DNA of 64,000 bases from VRUE01 sp963774405 (GCA_963774405.1 CAVZEV010000003.1:1-64000), one strand, 5' to 3'; numbered from the stretch's first letter, positions 38,092 through 46,730 are shown. Translations and numbers: made by a program. Notes: a model not told the origin generated them from the letters alone.

Positions 38092-39770
38092 CAGCCCACC
38101 ATGTCCCTGGCGGCGGCTCCGGCCGGGATCATCGGGAAGCAGTTCTCCTCGGGAGAGACGCGCACGTCGAGCAGCACCGGGCCCTCGGCTTCAAGCGCCT
38201 TGGCCATCGTGCCCTCGAGCTCGCCGGCGTCCTCACAGCGCAGCCCGGTCGCGCCGAAGGCCTCGGCCAGCTTGACCCAGTCGGGGCTCGGGCCCATCTC
38301 GACCGAGCTGTAGCGGCGGTCCCAGAAGAGCTCCTGCCACTGGCGGACCATGCCCATGTAGCCGTTGTTCATCAGGAAGACCTTGACCGGGATCTCTTCG
38401 GCGACGCAGGTGGCGAACTCCTGGACGTTCATGATCAGGCTGCCGTCGCCAGCGAGGCAGACCACCGTGTCGTCCGGGCAGGCGATCTTGGCGCCGACCG
38501 CCGCAGGCAGGCCGAAGCCCATCGTGCCCAGGCCGCCGGAGTTGATCCAGCGGCGCGGCCTGTCGAAGCCGTAGTACTGGGCCGCCCACATCTGGTGCTG
38601 GCCGACGTCGGAGGTGATGATCGCGTCGCCCCCGGTCGCCCGGTGCATCGCCTCGATCATGAACTGCGGCTTAATCTCGCCGTCCTTGCCCTCCTCGTAG
38701 CCGAGCGGATATTTGTCCTGCCAGGCCTTGATCTGATTCCACCAGGCATCGAGCCGCGAGGGATCGGTCTGCAGCGCCCGGTACTCGCGGGTCAGCTCGG
38801 GCAGGACCAGCTTGGCGTCGCCGACGATCGGGATGTGCGCCGGGACGTTCTTGGAGATCTCCGCCGGGTCGATGTCGATGTGGATGAACTTGGCGTGGGG
38901 AGCGAACTCGGAGAGCTTGCCGGTGATGCGGTCGTCGAAGCGCGAGCCGATCGCGACGATCAGGTCGGCCTCGTCCATCGCGTAGTTGGCGGCGCGGGTG
39001 CCGTGCATGCCGAGCATGCCCAGCCACTGCTCGCCGGAGGCCGGATAGGCGCCGAGGCCCATCACGGTCGAGGTGACCGGGAAGCGGTCGGCGGCGGCGA
39101 GCTCGCGCAGCTCGTCGGAGGCGTTGGCGTTGATCACGCCACCCCCCGTGTAGAGGATCGGCTTGCGGGCGTTGGCAAGCGCCTTGGCGGCGATCCGAAT
39201 CTGCTTGATGTTGCCGCCGTGGGGCGGCTTGTAGCCGGGCAGCTCGACCGGCTCGCTGCGCGGCGCGTAGTCGATCTCGGCGCGCGAGAGGTCCTGCGGG
39301 ATGTCGAGCAGCACCGGGCCCGGGCGGCCGGTCGAGGCGACGTGGAAGGCCTCGTGCACGTACTCGGGGATCTGGCGCGGGTCGGTGACCGCGAAGGAGT
39401 GCTTGACGAAGGGCAGCGTGGCGCCGAGGATGTCGGCCTCCTGGAAGCCGTCGGTGCCGATCAGCTCGGTGCGCACCTGGCCGGTGATGAAGACGGTCGG
39501 GACCGAGTCGAGCATCGCGTCGGCGATCGCGGTGACCAGGTTGGTCGCGCCGGGGCCGGAGGTGGCGAAGGCGACGCCGACTTTGCCTGAGGCCTTGGCG
39601 TACCCCTCGGCCGCGTGGCCGCCGCCCTGCTCGTGGCGCACCTGGATGTGGCGGAACTCGGCATCGACCAGGGCGTCGTAGGTGGGCAGGTTGGCGCCGC
39701 CGGGGATGCCGAAGACGTGCTCCACGCCCTCGGCCTTGAGGCTCTGCATCAGTGCGTCCGCTGCTCTCAT
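38091..39770 (-). CDS. ilvB: acetolactate synthase large subunit
   Basis: This ThDP- and FAD-binding enzyme makes acetolactate and acetohydroxybutyrate. The 559-aa protein has VFGIPGGANLPTYDAL, the ThDP Glu in RHEQGGGHAAEGYA, SGPGATNLVTAIADAMLDS, and the ThDP motif LAGDGSLIMNVQEFATC followed by LMNNGYMGMVRQWQ. A TAGCAT box ends 10 nt before the ATG. It leads ilvB-ilvH (and perhaps menF). Confidence 0.95.
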   Translation of the reverse strand: MRAADALMQSLKAEGVEHVFGIPGGANLPTYDALVDAEFRHIQVRHEQGGGHAAEGYAKASGKVGVAFATSGPGATNLVTAIADAMLDSVPTVFITGQVRTELIGTDGFQEADILGATLPFVKHSFAVTDPRQIPEYVHEAFHVASTGRPGPVLLDIPQDLSRAEIDYAPRSEPVELPGYKPPHGGNIKQIRIAAKALANARKPILYTGGGVINANASDELRELAAADRFPVTSTVMGLGAYPASGEQWLGMLGMHGTRAANYAMDEADLIVAIGSRFDDRITGKLSEFAPHAKFIHIDIDPAEISKNVPAHIPIVGDAKLVLPELTREYRALQTDPSRLDAWWNQIKAWQDKYPLGYEEGKDGEIKPQFMIEAMHRATGGDAIITSDVGQHQMWAAQYYGFDRPRRWINSGGLGTMGFGLPAAVGAKIACPDDTVVCLAGDGSLIMNVQEFATCVAEEIPVKVFLMNNGYMGMVRQWQELFWDRRYSSVEMGPSPDWVKLAEAFGATGLRCEDAGELEGTMAKALEAEGPVLLDVRVSPEENCFPMIPAGAAARDMVG

Positions 39771-39817
39771 CTGAAGGGCGATGCTACCAGCGGCCCGCTG
39801 GCTGCAATGCAGGCGAT

Positions 39818-40987
39818 TTAGAGCTGGACGGGCTCGCCTGGGTTCCAGCGGGTGCGGGGATCGATCGAGGACTCGATCACGCGGTCCTTGTAGCGCTCGA
39901 TCGTGTGGATCATCGACTCAACCAGCTCCTCGCCGAGCAGGGTCGGCTCGAGGCCGAGGTCGAGCAGCTTGGTGTGGATCGCGTTGTAGTAGTGGTGCTC
40001 CTTCTCGACCCGGGGGTTCTCGTAGTGCTGGACCTCCACCGAGTAGCCGAGGTGCTCGCCGGCGTGCTTGACCAGGTGCGCCAGCTCGATCACCGAGAAC
40101 TGCTCGGTGAACTGGTTGAAGACGCGGAACTCGCCCGCCTCGGCCGGATTGAGCGCGGCCAGTTCGACGCAGGCGAGGGTGTCGCGGATGTTGAGGAAGC
40201 CGCGGGTCTGGGTGCCCTCGCCGTAGACGGTCAGCGGGTGACCGATCACCGCCTGCAGGCAGAAGCGGTTGAGCACGGTGCCGAAGATCTCGTCGTAGTC
40301 GAAGCGGGTGAGCAGGCGCTCGTCGCGGGCGGTCTCCTCGGTCTGGATCCCGTAGACGACGCCCTGGTTGAGGTCGGTGGCGCGCAGGCCCCAGGTGCGG
40401 CAGGCGAAGTGGATGTTGGTCGAGTCGTGGACCTTGGAGCAGTGATAGAGCGAGGCCGGCAGCTTCGGGAAGGGCAGGGTGTCCCTGCGGCCCTTGTGCT
40501 CGATCTCGATGTAGCCCTCCTCGATGTCGATGTCGGGCTGGCCGTACTCCCCCATCGTGCCGAGCTTGACCAGGTGGCAGTCGGGGACGTGGTCGCGGAT
40601 CGCGAAGAGCAGGTTGAGGTTGCCGATCACGTTGGCGTACTGGGTCTCGACCGCCTTCTCGCGCGAGGCCATCGAGTAGGGCGCCGAGGCCTGCTGGCCG
40701 TAGTGGACGACTGCCTCGGGCCGGACCTCGGCGACGACGGCTTCGAGGAAGTCGCCGTCCTGGACCGAGCCCTGGAAGCTGCGGATCTCCTCGCCGGAGA
40801 TCTCCTTCCAGGCGGCGATGCGCCGATCGAGGTCGACGATCGGCGTCAGCGAGCCGCTGCCGGCGTCTTCGTGCCAGCGGCGGCGAGAGAAGTCGTCGAC
40901 GACTGAGACCTCGTGACCGCGGGCCGAGAACCTCATAGCCGTCGGCCAGCCCAGGTAGCCGTCGCCCCCAAGAATGAGAACGCGCAT
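39818..40987 (-). CDS. sqdB: UDP-sulfoquinovose synthase-like NAD-dependent epimerase
   Basis: The 389-aa extended short-chain dehydrogenase has GGDGYLGWPTAMRFSARGHE at the NAD site, VHYGQQASAPYSM, MGEYGQPDIDIEEGYIEIEH, the catalytic YHCSK, LNQGVVYGIQT and TRGFLNIRDTLACVELA. These match the SQD1/SqdB family, which makes UDP-sulfoquinovose from UDP-glucose and sulfite for sulfolipids. A TACGCT box (41003-40998) ends 10 nt before the ATG at 40987. It is divergent from a glycosyltransferase cluster. A sulfoquinovosyltransferase (SqdX) is not in the window, so the product could be used for another sulfo-glycan. Confidence 0.85.
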   Translation of the reverse strand: MRVLILGGDGYLGWPTAMRFSARGHEVSVVDDFSRRRWHEDAGSGSLTPIVDLDRRIAAWKEISGEEIRSFQGSVQDGDFLEAVVAEVRPEAVVHYGQQASAPYSMASREKAVETQYANVIGNLNLLFAIRDHVPDCHLVKLGTMGEYGQPDIDIEEGYIEIEHKGRRDTLPFPKLPASLYHCSKVHDSTNIHFACRTWGLRATDLNQGVVYGIQTEETARDERLLTRFDYDEIFGTVLNRFCLQAVIGHPLTVYGEGTQTRGFLNIRDTLACVELAALNPAEAGEFRVFNQFTEQFSVIELAHLVKHAGEHLGYSVEVQHYENPRVEKEHHYYNAIHTKLLDLGLEPTLLGEELVESMIHTIERYKDRVIESSIDPRTRWNPGEPVQL

Positions 40988-40997
40988 AGGTCGCGGC

Positions 40998-41025
40998 AGC
41001 GTAGCGGACAGGCGGGACATAGCAT
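40998..41025. promoter_or_regulatory. divergent -10 boxes for sqdB and the glycosyltransferase cluster
   Basis: TACGCT on the minus strand (41003-40998) faces sqdB. TAGCAT on the plus strand (41020-41025) ends 6 nt before the GTG at 41032. Both fit leaderless or nearly leaderless transcripts. Confidence 0.45.
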
Positions 41026-41031
41026 CGCGCT

Positions 41032-42386
41032 GTGAAGCGGACGGTGGCGCTGGTCGCGATCCTGCTGCTCGGGCTGGGGCTGCGGGCGAATGAGGCATGG
41101 GACGGGCGTTCGCCCGTCTTCGACGCCGCCGCCTACGCGACGATCGCGGCGAACCTCGATCGCGGCGACGGGTTCACGCTTGGCCGCGGCGCAACCCAGC
41201 CGGCGAGCAACTACTCCCCCGGCCTGCCGCTCTTCGTCGCCGGGGTCTACGAGGTGGCCGGTGGCGTGCACGAACGCACGGCGCGGCTCCTGCTCGCGTT
41301 GCTCGGGACGCTGTCGGTGCTCTTCACATACCTGATCGGGCGACGCCTGTCTGGACCTGCGGCCGGCCTGATTGGTGCCACGGCCATCGCCATCTACCCC
41401 GCCCTGCTCGAGTACCAGGGGATGCTGATGGGCGAGCCGCTTGCGGCGACGCTGTTGTCTGGGGCAGTCCTGGCAATGCTCTGGGCAGACGGTGCAAGAC
41501 AGACGGATCCGGCGAGCGGGCCTGTCGTGGGGCAGGGGGGCCTGCGGGCAGTCCACGGGCTGTCCTCGACCCCCCTACCCCACGCCACCCGCTCGTCAGA
41601 TGGGTGCTGCCAGGCACCCTGCTCGGGGCGCTGGCGCTAGTCCGACCGGAGTACATCGGGGTCGCCTTGCTCGTCAGCTCGGTGGTTCTTCTAAGGCAGG
41701 GGTGGCGCAGCAGCTCGCATACGTGGGTTCAGGCGCTGTTGCTGCTCGCGGGGGTAGTGGTGGTCGTGGCGCCTTGGACGGTGCGCAATGCGGTAGCGCT
41801 GGATCGGTTCGTGCCGGTCTCGACGGGCGGAGGTCAGGTGCTGTTCGCGGGGACGTACCTGCCATCGAATGGCGACCCGGAAAAGGTCGGGGCCGAGGTG
41901 GTCAAACATCACCCGGGATTGTTCGGGCAGCACGCGGTGCAGCGATTGCGGCTGGAGCAGATCCTGGCGCGGTTGGCGCAGCAGCGCTATCCAAGGATGG
42001 AAAGCGACAGGGCGCTCTCGAAGATGGGCAAGGAACAGCTCTGGGACGACCTCAGCGAAGAGCCGCTCGAATACGTCGGCTTCGTGGCAAAGAAGGTGGC
42101 GCGGATCTGGTCGCACGGGCCGCGCGACGTGATGCGCGAGCCGGGCTGGGAGCTGCTGCACTGGCTGCTGCTCGCCTTCGGGCTGGTCGGCCTGATTGTC
42201 CTCGCTGCTCAGCGGCGCTGGGAGGCGCTGCTGATCGCGACGATCTTCGTTGCGATCACCGCGATCAGCACCCTGCTGGTGGCCTCGCCGCGGCGGGTGC
42301 TGGTGATGATGCCGCTGGTCGCGGCCCTGGCCGGCGTCGGGGCGATGGCCTGTCGGGATAGCCTCGCGCGGCGATGGCAAAGTTGA
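41032..42386 (+). CDS. GT-C-type membrane glycosyltransferase 1 (interrupted by an 83-bp palindrome)
   Basis: This multi-spanning protein resembles GT39/GT83-like polyprenyl-phosphate-sugar-dependent transferases: an N-terminal TM, a periplasmic loop with YSPGLPLFVAGVYEV, and several TMs. After VLAMLWADGARQTDP the coding frame is broken by the 83-bp element at 41513-41595. It resumes one base out of phase as RWVLPGTLLGALALVRPEYI. Removing exactly 83 bp gives an intact 423-aa protein. The C-terminal part (VSTGGGQVLFAGTYLPSNGD, EEPLEYVGFVAKKVARIW) is conserved in the next gene. It starts at GTG 41032 after a TAGCAT box. Confidence 0.8.
41513..41595 (+). repeat. 83-bp nested palindromic element, copy A
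   Basis: Outer arms CGAGCGGG (41513-41520) and CCCGCTCG (41588-41595). Middle arms CGTGGGGCAGGGGGG and CCCCCCTACCCCACG, 15 bp with one mismatch. A small inner stem GGGCAG/CTGTCC closes the loop. The reverse complement of copy B (42900-42982) matches it at all but about 4 of 83 positions, and one pair of the differences is compensatory in the stem (G-C versus T-A). It lies within the glycosyltransferase frame and has length 3n+2. Confidence 0.9.
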
Positions 42387-43779
42387 AGGCCTGGCTGCGC
42401 GGGCTCCCGGAGCGCCACGGGCGCAGGACGCTGATCGTGCTGGCGGCGATCCTGCTGCTCGGCTTCGGCCTGCGCGCCTATCGCGTGGTCGAGCCGCTGC
42501 CGGTGCCCGGCGACGATGCTCATGCCTATTACGCGCTCTCGAAGTCGCTCTACACCGAAGGCAGCTTCGGCGGGCCGACCTTCCACAACCCCAGCGACTG
42601 GTCCCCCGGCGCCCCGCTCCTCTACGCGGCGAGCTTCTACGCGACCGCCGGCGCCCGCGAAGGCACCGCCCGCATCGTCGAGATGCTCCTCGGCCTCGCG
42701 ACCATCCTCGTCACCTACCTACTCGGCCGCCGCATCTCCTGCCGCCCCGCCGGCCTCCTCGCCGCTCTCGCGGTAGCCGTCTACCCCCCCTTCATCCACT
42801 CCGTCGGCGCTCTCTACTCGGAGCCCCCGGCGATGTTCACGCTCCCCGCCGCGGTCCTCGCTTTCCTCTGGGCCTCCGACGGCCTGAGCCGCGGCACCTC
42901 GAGCGGGTGGCGTGTGGCAGGGGGGTCGAGGACAGCCCGTGGACTGCCCGCAGACCCCCCTGCCACACGACAGGCCCGCTCGCCAGGTGGCTCGTCCCTG
43001 GCTTTTTGTTCGGCCTGACAGCAATGTTCAGGCCCGAGTACCTCCTGGTGGGCGTGGCCTTTGCGGTGCTGGCCCTGATCAGAGTCGGCCGCGCCCGTGG
43101 CTGGAAGCCGGGCCTTGCCGGCGCCGCGCTGCTGGTCGCTGCCCTGCTGCTGCCGATCGTCCCCTGGGCGATCCGCAACCAGATAGTCCTGCACCGCACG
43201 GTGCCGATCTCGACCGGCGGCGGCAAGGCGCTCTACGTCGGCACCTTCCTGCCGGCCGACGGCGAATACCAGCGGGTCAAGGCGATCCTCGCCAAGCGCT
43301 ACCTGCACCGCGAATACGACCCGCACTCCCAAGCCCTGGAAGAAGTCGACCCCGTGCCGCTCTTCAACCGGGTCGCCAAGCGCTACCCGGACCTGCCACG
43401 CGACTCGGCGCTGGGCAAGATCGGCAAACAGAACTTCTCCCACTGGTTCGGCGAAGACCCGCTCGAATACCTGGCGATGACCGTGCGCAAGGCCTGGCGG
43501 ATGTGGAGCGCCGGGATCGGCGAAGCGATGGAAAGCACCGCCGGAAGGGTGATCCAGACCCTGATCGTCGCGCTCGCCCTCGCCGGTCTCGCCGTGCTCG
43601 CCTGGCGGCGTTGGTGGTGGGAGCTGGTCGCGATGGCGACGCCGATCGCGCTCGTCACCGCCGTCGGCGCGATCTCGCTGGCCGCGCCGCGCCGCAACGA
43701 GGTGCTGATGACCTTGATCTTTCCGCTTGCCGCGGCGGCCCTCTCGCGGGGGACGGCGGCCGTATTGTCCAGGCGGTAA
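42374..43779 (+). CDS. GT-C-type membrane glycosyltransferase 2 (interrupted by an 83-bp palindrome)
   Basis: This is a paralogue of the preceding gene, overlapping it by 13 bp. The N-terminal part has ILLLGFGLRAYRVVEPLPV, the acidic periplasmic motif GDDAHAYYALSK, and DWSPGAPLLYAASFYATAG. The frame breaks at the 83-bp element (42900-42982) after LWASDGLSRGT and resumes as RWLVPGFLFGLTAMFRPEYL. Excision of 83 bp gives an intact 440-aa protein. The C-terminal part has VPISTGGGKALYVGTFLPAD and EDPLEYLAMTVRKAWRMW. The stop overlaps the next gene (TAATG). Sugar and acceptor are unknown. Confidence 0.8.
42900..42982 (-). repeat. 83-bp nested palindromic element, copy B (inverted)
   Basis: Outer arms CGAGCGGG (42900-42907) and CCCGCTCG (42975-42982). 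Middle arms CGTGTGGCAGGGGGG and CCCCCCTGCCACACG pair perfectly over 15 bp. The asymmetric centre shows that it is inverted relative to copy A. The distance from the conserved word CTCTGGGC to the element is 34 nt in both genes. No target duplication is visible at either copy. Confidence 0.9.
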
Positions 43780-44846
43780 TGGCTCTCTATGCAGGCATCT
43801 TTCCGGCCGAACTGACGGCGCTGCGCAGCGTCGGACTGATCGGCGGGATCGCCCTGATCGCCTACGCCGTGGCCCGGCGCCGCTCGCTGCGCAACGCCGA
43901 GGTGCTGATCCTGCTCGCCGCCGGGATCGGCCTGCTGCTCGTCTCCGGCACCGAAATCACCGACAAGCTGCTCTCCGCCTTCTCCTTCGAAAAGGGCAAC
44001 GGGGGGCGCATCCTCGGCCTCGCCGTCTTCGCGATCTTCATCCTCTTCGGGCTGATCCTGCGGGCGCTCTCCCAGGGAGCGCGCAACGCCCGCCAGCTCT
44101 CGGCCGCACTTGAGGGACTTGCCTGGGAGGAGTTCCGCCAGGCCAAGCTGCCGGAACGCTTCCGCGGCAAGGTCGCGGTCCTCGTCCCGGCCTACAACGA
44201 GGCCGAGAACATCGGCCACGTGCTGGACCTGATGCCGAAGGAGGTATGCGGCGTCGAGACCGCGGTGCTCGTCGTCGACGACGGCTCGCGCGACGGAACC
44301 GGTGACGTCGCCGCCGAGCACGGTGCCGCCGTCGCCCGCCACGTCACCAACCGCGGCGGCGGCGCGGCGCTGCGCACCGGCTACCGGCTGATGGTCGAAT
44401 CGGGAGCCGAGATCGTCGTCACCCTCGACGCCGACGGCCAGCACCTGCCTGCGGAGATGGAGCGCCTGGTCAAACCGGTGCTCGACGGCAAGGTCGATGT
44501 CGCTCACGGCTCGCGCGTGCTCGGCCAGGCCGACCGCAGCCACTTCGCCCGCGAGCTCGGCATCGTCTTCTTCAACCGGCTCGTCTCGGCGATCACCCGC
44601 ACCCACGTCACCGACTGCTCCAACGGCTACCGCGCCGTGCGCACCACGGTGCTGCCCCAGCTCGTCCTGCGCCAGGAGCAGTTCCACACCTCCGAGTTCA
44701 TGATCGAGGCGATCAAGCGCGAAATCCCCGCCCGCGAGGTGCCGATCACAGTCGAGCAGCGCCTGCACGGCCACTCCAAGAAGCCGGCCGTCTTCCGCTA
44801 CGGCATGGGCTTCGCCAACGCGATCGTCCGCACCTGGCTGCGCTGA
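43779..44846 (+). CDS. polyprenyl-phosphate sugar synthase-like GT2 with N-terminal DUF2304-type membrane domain
   Basis: The 355-aa protein has an N-terminal membrane region (about residues 10-105, three TMs: VGLIGGIALIAYAVARR, VLILLAAGIGLLLVSG, ILGLAVFAIFILFGLILRAL) that looks like DUF2304. A cytoplasmic GT-A domain follows, similar to dolichol-phosphate mannose synthase: VLVPAYNEAENIGHVL, VVDDGSRDGTGD, the DxD motif VTLDADGQH, and SNGYRAVRTTVLPQL. It probably loads a sugar on polyprenyl phosphate, the donor that the two GT-C enzymes upstream would use. The genes overlap (TAATG), supporting one pathway. Confidence 0.85.
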   Translation: MALYAGIFPAELTALRSVGLIGGIALIAYAVARRRSLRNAEVLILLAAGIGLLLVSGTEITDKLLSAFSFEKGNGGRILGLAVFAIFILFGLILRALSQGARNARQLSAALEGLAWEEFRQAKLPERFRGKVAVLVPAYNEAENIGHVLDLMPKEVCGVETAVLVVDDGSRDGTGDVAAEHGAAVARHVTNRGGGAALRTGYRLMVESGAEIVVTLDADGQHLPAEMERLVKPVLDGKVDVAHGSRVLGQADRSHFARELGIVFFNRLVSAITRTHVTDCSNGYRAVRTTVLPQLVLRQEQFHTSEFMIEAIKREIPAREVPITVEQRLHGHSKKPAVFRYGMGFANAIVRTWLR

Positions 44847-44850
44847 GACC

Positions 44851-45135
44851 TCAGCGGACGCCGGGGTGCCGGACGGCGGCCGGGTCGGGCAGGTACAGAT
44901 CGGTGCCGCAGCGCGGGCAGACCTGGACGTAGAGCTTCAGCGCCTTGCGGCAGTTGGGGCACTGGCGTTCGGGTTCGTCCTTCTCGCGGCGGTAGAGGAT
45001 CGCCGCGATCAGGCCGAGTATCAGCAGCACGCTCCCGATCACCAGCCAGAGCCAGAAGGAGCTGCCCTTGGCCTTGCCGATGATCGCGGTGGCTAGTCCG
45101 AAGGAGAAGGCGATGAAGAGGTACTCGAATCCCAT
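44851..45135 (-). CDS. small membrane protein with C-terminal zinc ribbon
   Basis: The 94-aa protein has two hydrophobic segments (YLFIAFSFGLATAIIG and FWLWLVIGSVLLILGLIAA) and a C-terminal four-Cys zinc ribbon (CPNCRKALKLYVQVCPRCG). The ATG at 45135 lies 43 bp inside the 3' end of ndh on the same strand, so the two are co-transcribed. It ends 4 bp from the convergent GT2 stop. Function unknown; such ribbon/TM proteins are common in actinobacteria. Confidence 0.7.
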   Translation of the reverse strand: MGFEYLFIAFSFGLATAIIGKAKGSSFWLWLVIGSVLLILGLIAAILYRREKDEPERQCPNCRKALKLYVQVCPRCGTDLYLPDPAAVRHPGVR

Positions 45136-46418
45136 GGCCCTATTGTCGCCTCCAGCGCCTTCGGGTGCCCGATCGAGCCGACCTCGGAGGTGTCCCGGCG
45201 GAAGGGCAGGCTGGCGGTCCAGTCGATCACGGCGCGGGTCTTGCGGGCGGCGCCCGGGATCTGGCTCATGTGGTAGGTCCGCGCCATCCACCAGGCCGGA
45301 AAGCCGCGGAAGGTGCGGTCGCCGATCTTGCCGACCGCCTTGTAGCGACCGAGGTTGACGAACGCCGCGTTGCTCTTGTAGGTGAAGGGGCCGGCGCTGC
45401 CGATCCCTAGCTCGGCGGCGATGTTGCGAGCCGCGACCGGGCCCTGGCGGACCGCGTGCTGGGCGGTCGGCGGGCAGAGGCCGCCGCGGGGATCGGGCGC
45501 GGCGGCGCAGTCGCCGATCGCCCAGACCGAGTCGAGGCCCCTGACCCGCAGGTGGTCGTCAACCGGGACGCGGCCGCGCTCGTCGAGCGGCAGCGAGAGC
45601 CCGCGCAGGCTCGGGTGCGGGGCGACGCCGGCGGTCCAGACGACGGTGCGGGTCGGCAGCGTCTCGCCTGTGGCGATCCGAGCGCTGTCGGCTCGCACCT
45701 CCTCCAGGGTGGTGCCGAGGCGGACGTCGATACCGCGGCCGCGCAGCTCGCGCAGGGCGTAGTCGGCGAGCTCGGCGTCGATCTCGGGCAGAACGCGATC
45801 GGAGGCCTCGACCAGCACCCAGCGCATGCCATGCAGGCGCGCCCGCGGGTAGCGCTCGATCGCGTCGGCGGCGAAATCCTGCAGCTCGGCCAGCGCCTCG
45901 AGGCCGGCGTAGCCGCCGCCGACGAAGACGTAGGTGAGCAGCTCGTCGCGCCGCGCCGCGTCGTCGGTCGCGTTGGCGGCCTCGAGCGTCTCGATCACGT
46001 GATTGCGCAGCCAGATCGCGTCGGCCAGGCTCTTGAACCCGATCGCGTGCTCGGAGAGCCCCGGCACCGGCAGCACCCGCGAGACCGAGCCGAGCGCCAG
46101 CAGCAGCTGGTCGTAGGGCAGCTGCTCGACATCGCCCTCGCGCGTGCGCAGCTCGACCGTCTTGGCGACCGAATCGTGCCCGGCGATCGATCCCAGCCTC
46201 AGGTAGGTGCGCTTGAGGATCTCGCGCAGCGGCGTCACCACGTGCCGCGGCTCGAGCGTCCCCGCGGCCGCCTCCGGCAGGAACGGCGTGTAGAGCATGA
46301 AGTTGGCGTCGTTGACCAGCACCAGCCGGGTCGACTGCCGCGGCATGATCCGCTCCAGCTCCCGCGCCGCCATCGCGCCCCCGAATCCACCTCCGGCGAT
46401 GACAACGTTCCAGGCCAT
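45093..46418 (-). CDS. ndh: type II NADH:quinone oxidoreductase (NDH-2)
   Basis: This monotopic flavoenzyme passes electrons from NADH to menaquinone without pumping protons. The 441-aa protein has two Rossmann motifs, VVIAGGGFGGAMAAREL for FAD and YVFVGGGYAGLEALAEL for NADH, plus VWTAGVAPHPSLRG, WAIGDCAA and the quinone-site-like PPTAQHAVRQG. The ATG at 46418 is chosen by the FAD motif and by a TAAGTT box 7 nt upstream; a longer frame to 46472 would read through the operator. A perfect 10-bp-arm palindrome (46434-46458) covers the promoter, so the gene is likely repressed by a dedicated regulator. Confidence 0.92.
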   Translation of the reverse strand: MAWNVVIAGGGFGGAMAARELERIMPRQSTRLVLVNDANFMLYTPFLPEAAAGTLEPRHVVTPLREILKRTYLRLGSIAGHDSVAKTVELRTREGDVEQLPYDQLLLALGSVSRVLPVPGLSEHAIGFKSLADAIWLRNHVIETLEAANATDDAARRDELLTYVFVGGGYAGLEALAELQDFAADAIERYPRARLHGMRWVLVEASDRVLPEIDAELADYALRELRGRGIDVRLGTTLEEVRADSARIATGETLPTRTVVWTAGVAPHPSLRGLSLPLDERGRVPVDDHLRVRGLDSVWAIGDCAAAPDPRGGLCPPTAQHAVRQGPVAARNIAAELGIGSAGPFTYKSNAAFVNLGRYKAVGKIGDRTFRGFPAWWMARTYHMSQIPGAARKTRAVIDWTASLPFRRDTSEVGSIGHPKALEATIGPWDSSTSSSPSPSD

Positions 46419-46433
46419 TGGCTGCAACTTAGC

Positions 46434-46458
46434 ACTTTGTAACAACTTGTTACAAAGT
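46434..46458. promoter_or_regulatory. operator palindrome in the ndh promoter
   Basis: ACTTTGTAAC (46434-46443), 5-nt spacer, GTTACAAAGT (46449-46458): a perfect inverted repeat, AT-rich in a GC-rich region. On the minus strand TTGTAA is a plausible -35 element, 18 bp before TAAGTT, itself 7 nt before the ndh ATG, so the repeat overlaps the -35 region and the spacer. The half-site TTGTAAC is reminiscent of, but not identical to, the Rex site TTGTGAA. A second small repeat GTATC-ggaa-GATAC (46457-46470) overlaps its edge. Confidence 0.65.
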
Positions 46459-46546
46459 ATCGGAAGATACATATCCGCCAGCCCCGGGGCGCCGACAGAC
46501 GTGCAGCGCTAACATTTCAGTACTTCGTGACGTGTTCACAGAGCTG

Positions 46547-46583
46547 AACGGCCCCGGGCGTGTACCCGGGGCCGTTTCTTTTT
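46547..46583 (+). terminator. rho-independent terminator, plus-strand orientation
   Basis: AACGGCCCCGGG (46547-46558), loop cgtgta, CCCGGGGCCGTT (46565-46576), followed by a TTTCTTTTT run. It is the only T-tailed terminator that I see in the window. No protein gene on the plus strand ends here, so it may close a short unannotated transcript from the ndh promoter region. The same stem could serve minus-strand transcripts from gatB without a T-run. Confidence 0.75.
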
Positions 46584-46594
46584 GGCGGTTGCCC

Positions 46595-46684
46595 CTACCG
46601 ATCTGCGAGCTTCGAAGCGAGCGCGATCAGCGCCCTCATCACGCCGGCAAATGCCAGGAGAACCGCCGCTTCTGGCGTGTTCAC
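46595..46684 (-). CDS. possible 29-aa membrane micropeptide downstream of gatB
   Basis: A GTG at 46684 is preceded by AGGAGG with a very short 2-nt gap. The 29 codons encode a hydrophobic stretch (AAVLLAFAGVMRALIALASK) ending at a TAG. It lies 46 bp after gatB and 11 bp before the terminator hairpin. The tight RBS spacing makes this uncertain. Confidence 0.3.
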   Translation of the reverse strand: MNTPEAAVLLAFAGVMRALIALASKLADR

Positions 46685-46730
46685 GACCTCCTAAGTGTTG
46701 GGACACAAGCGCCTCGCCCCGGCGACCTGT

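Noticed and set aside
41032..43779. Group I/II intron as the explanation for the 83-bp insertions
   Set aside because: The segments are far too short, have no intron core, and occur in both orientations.
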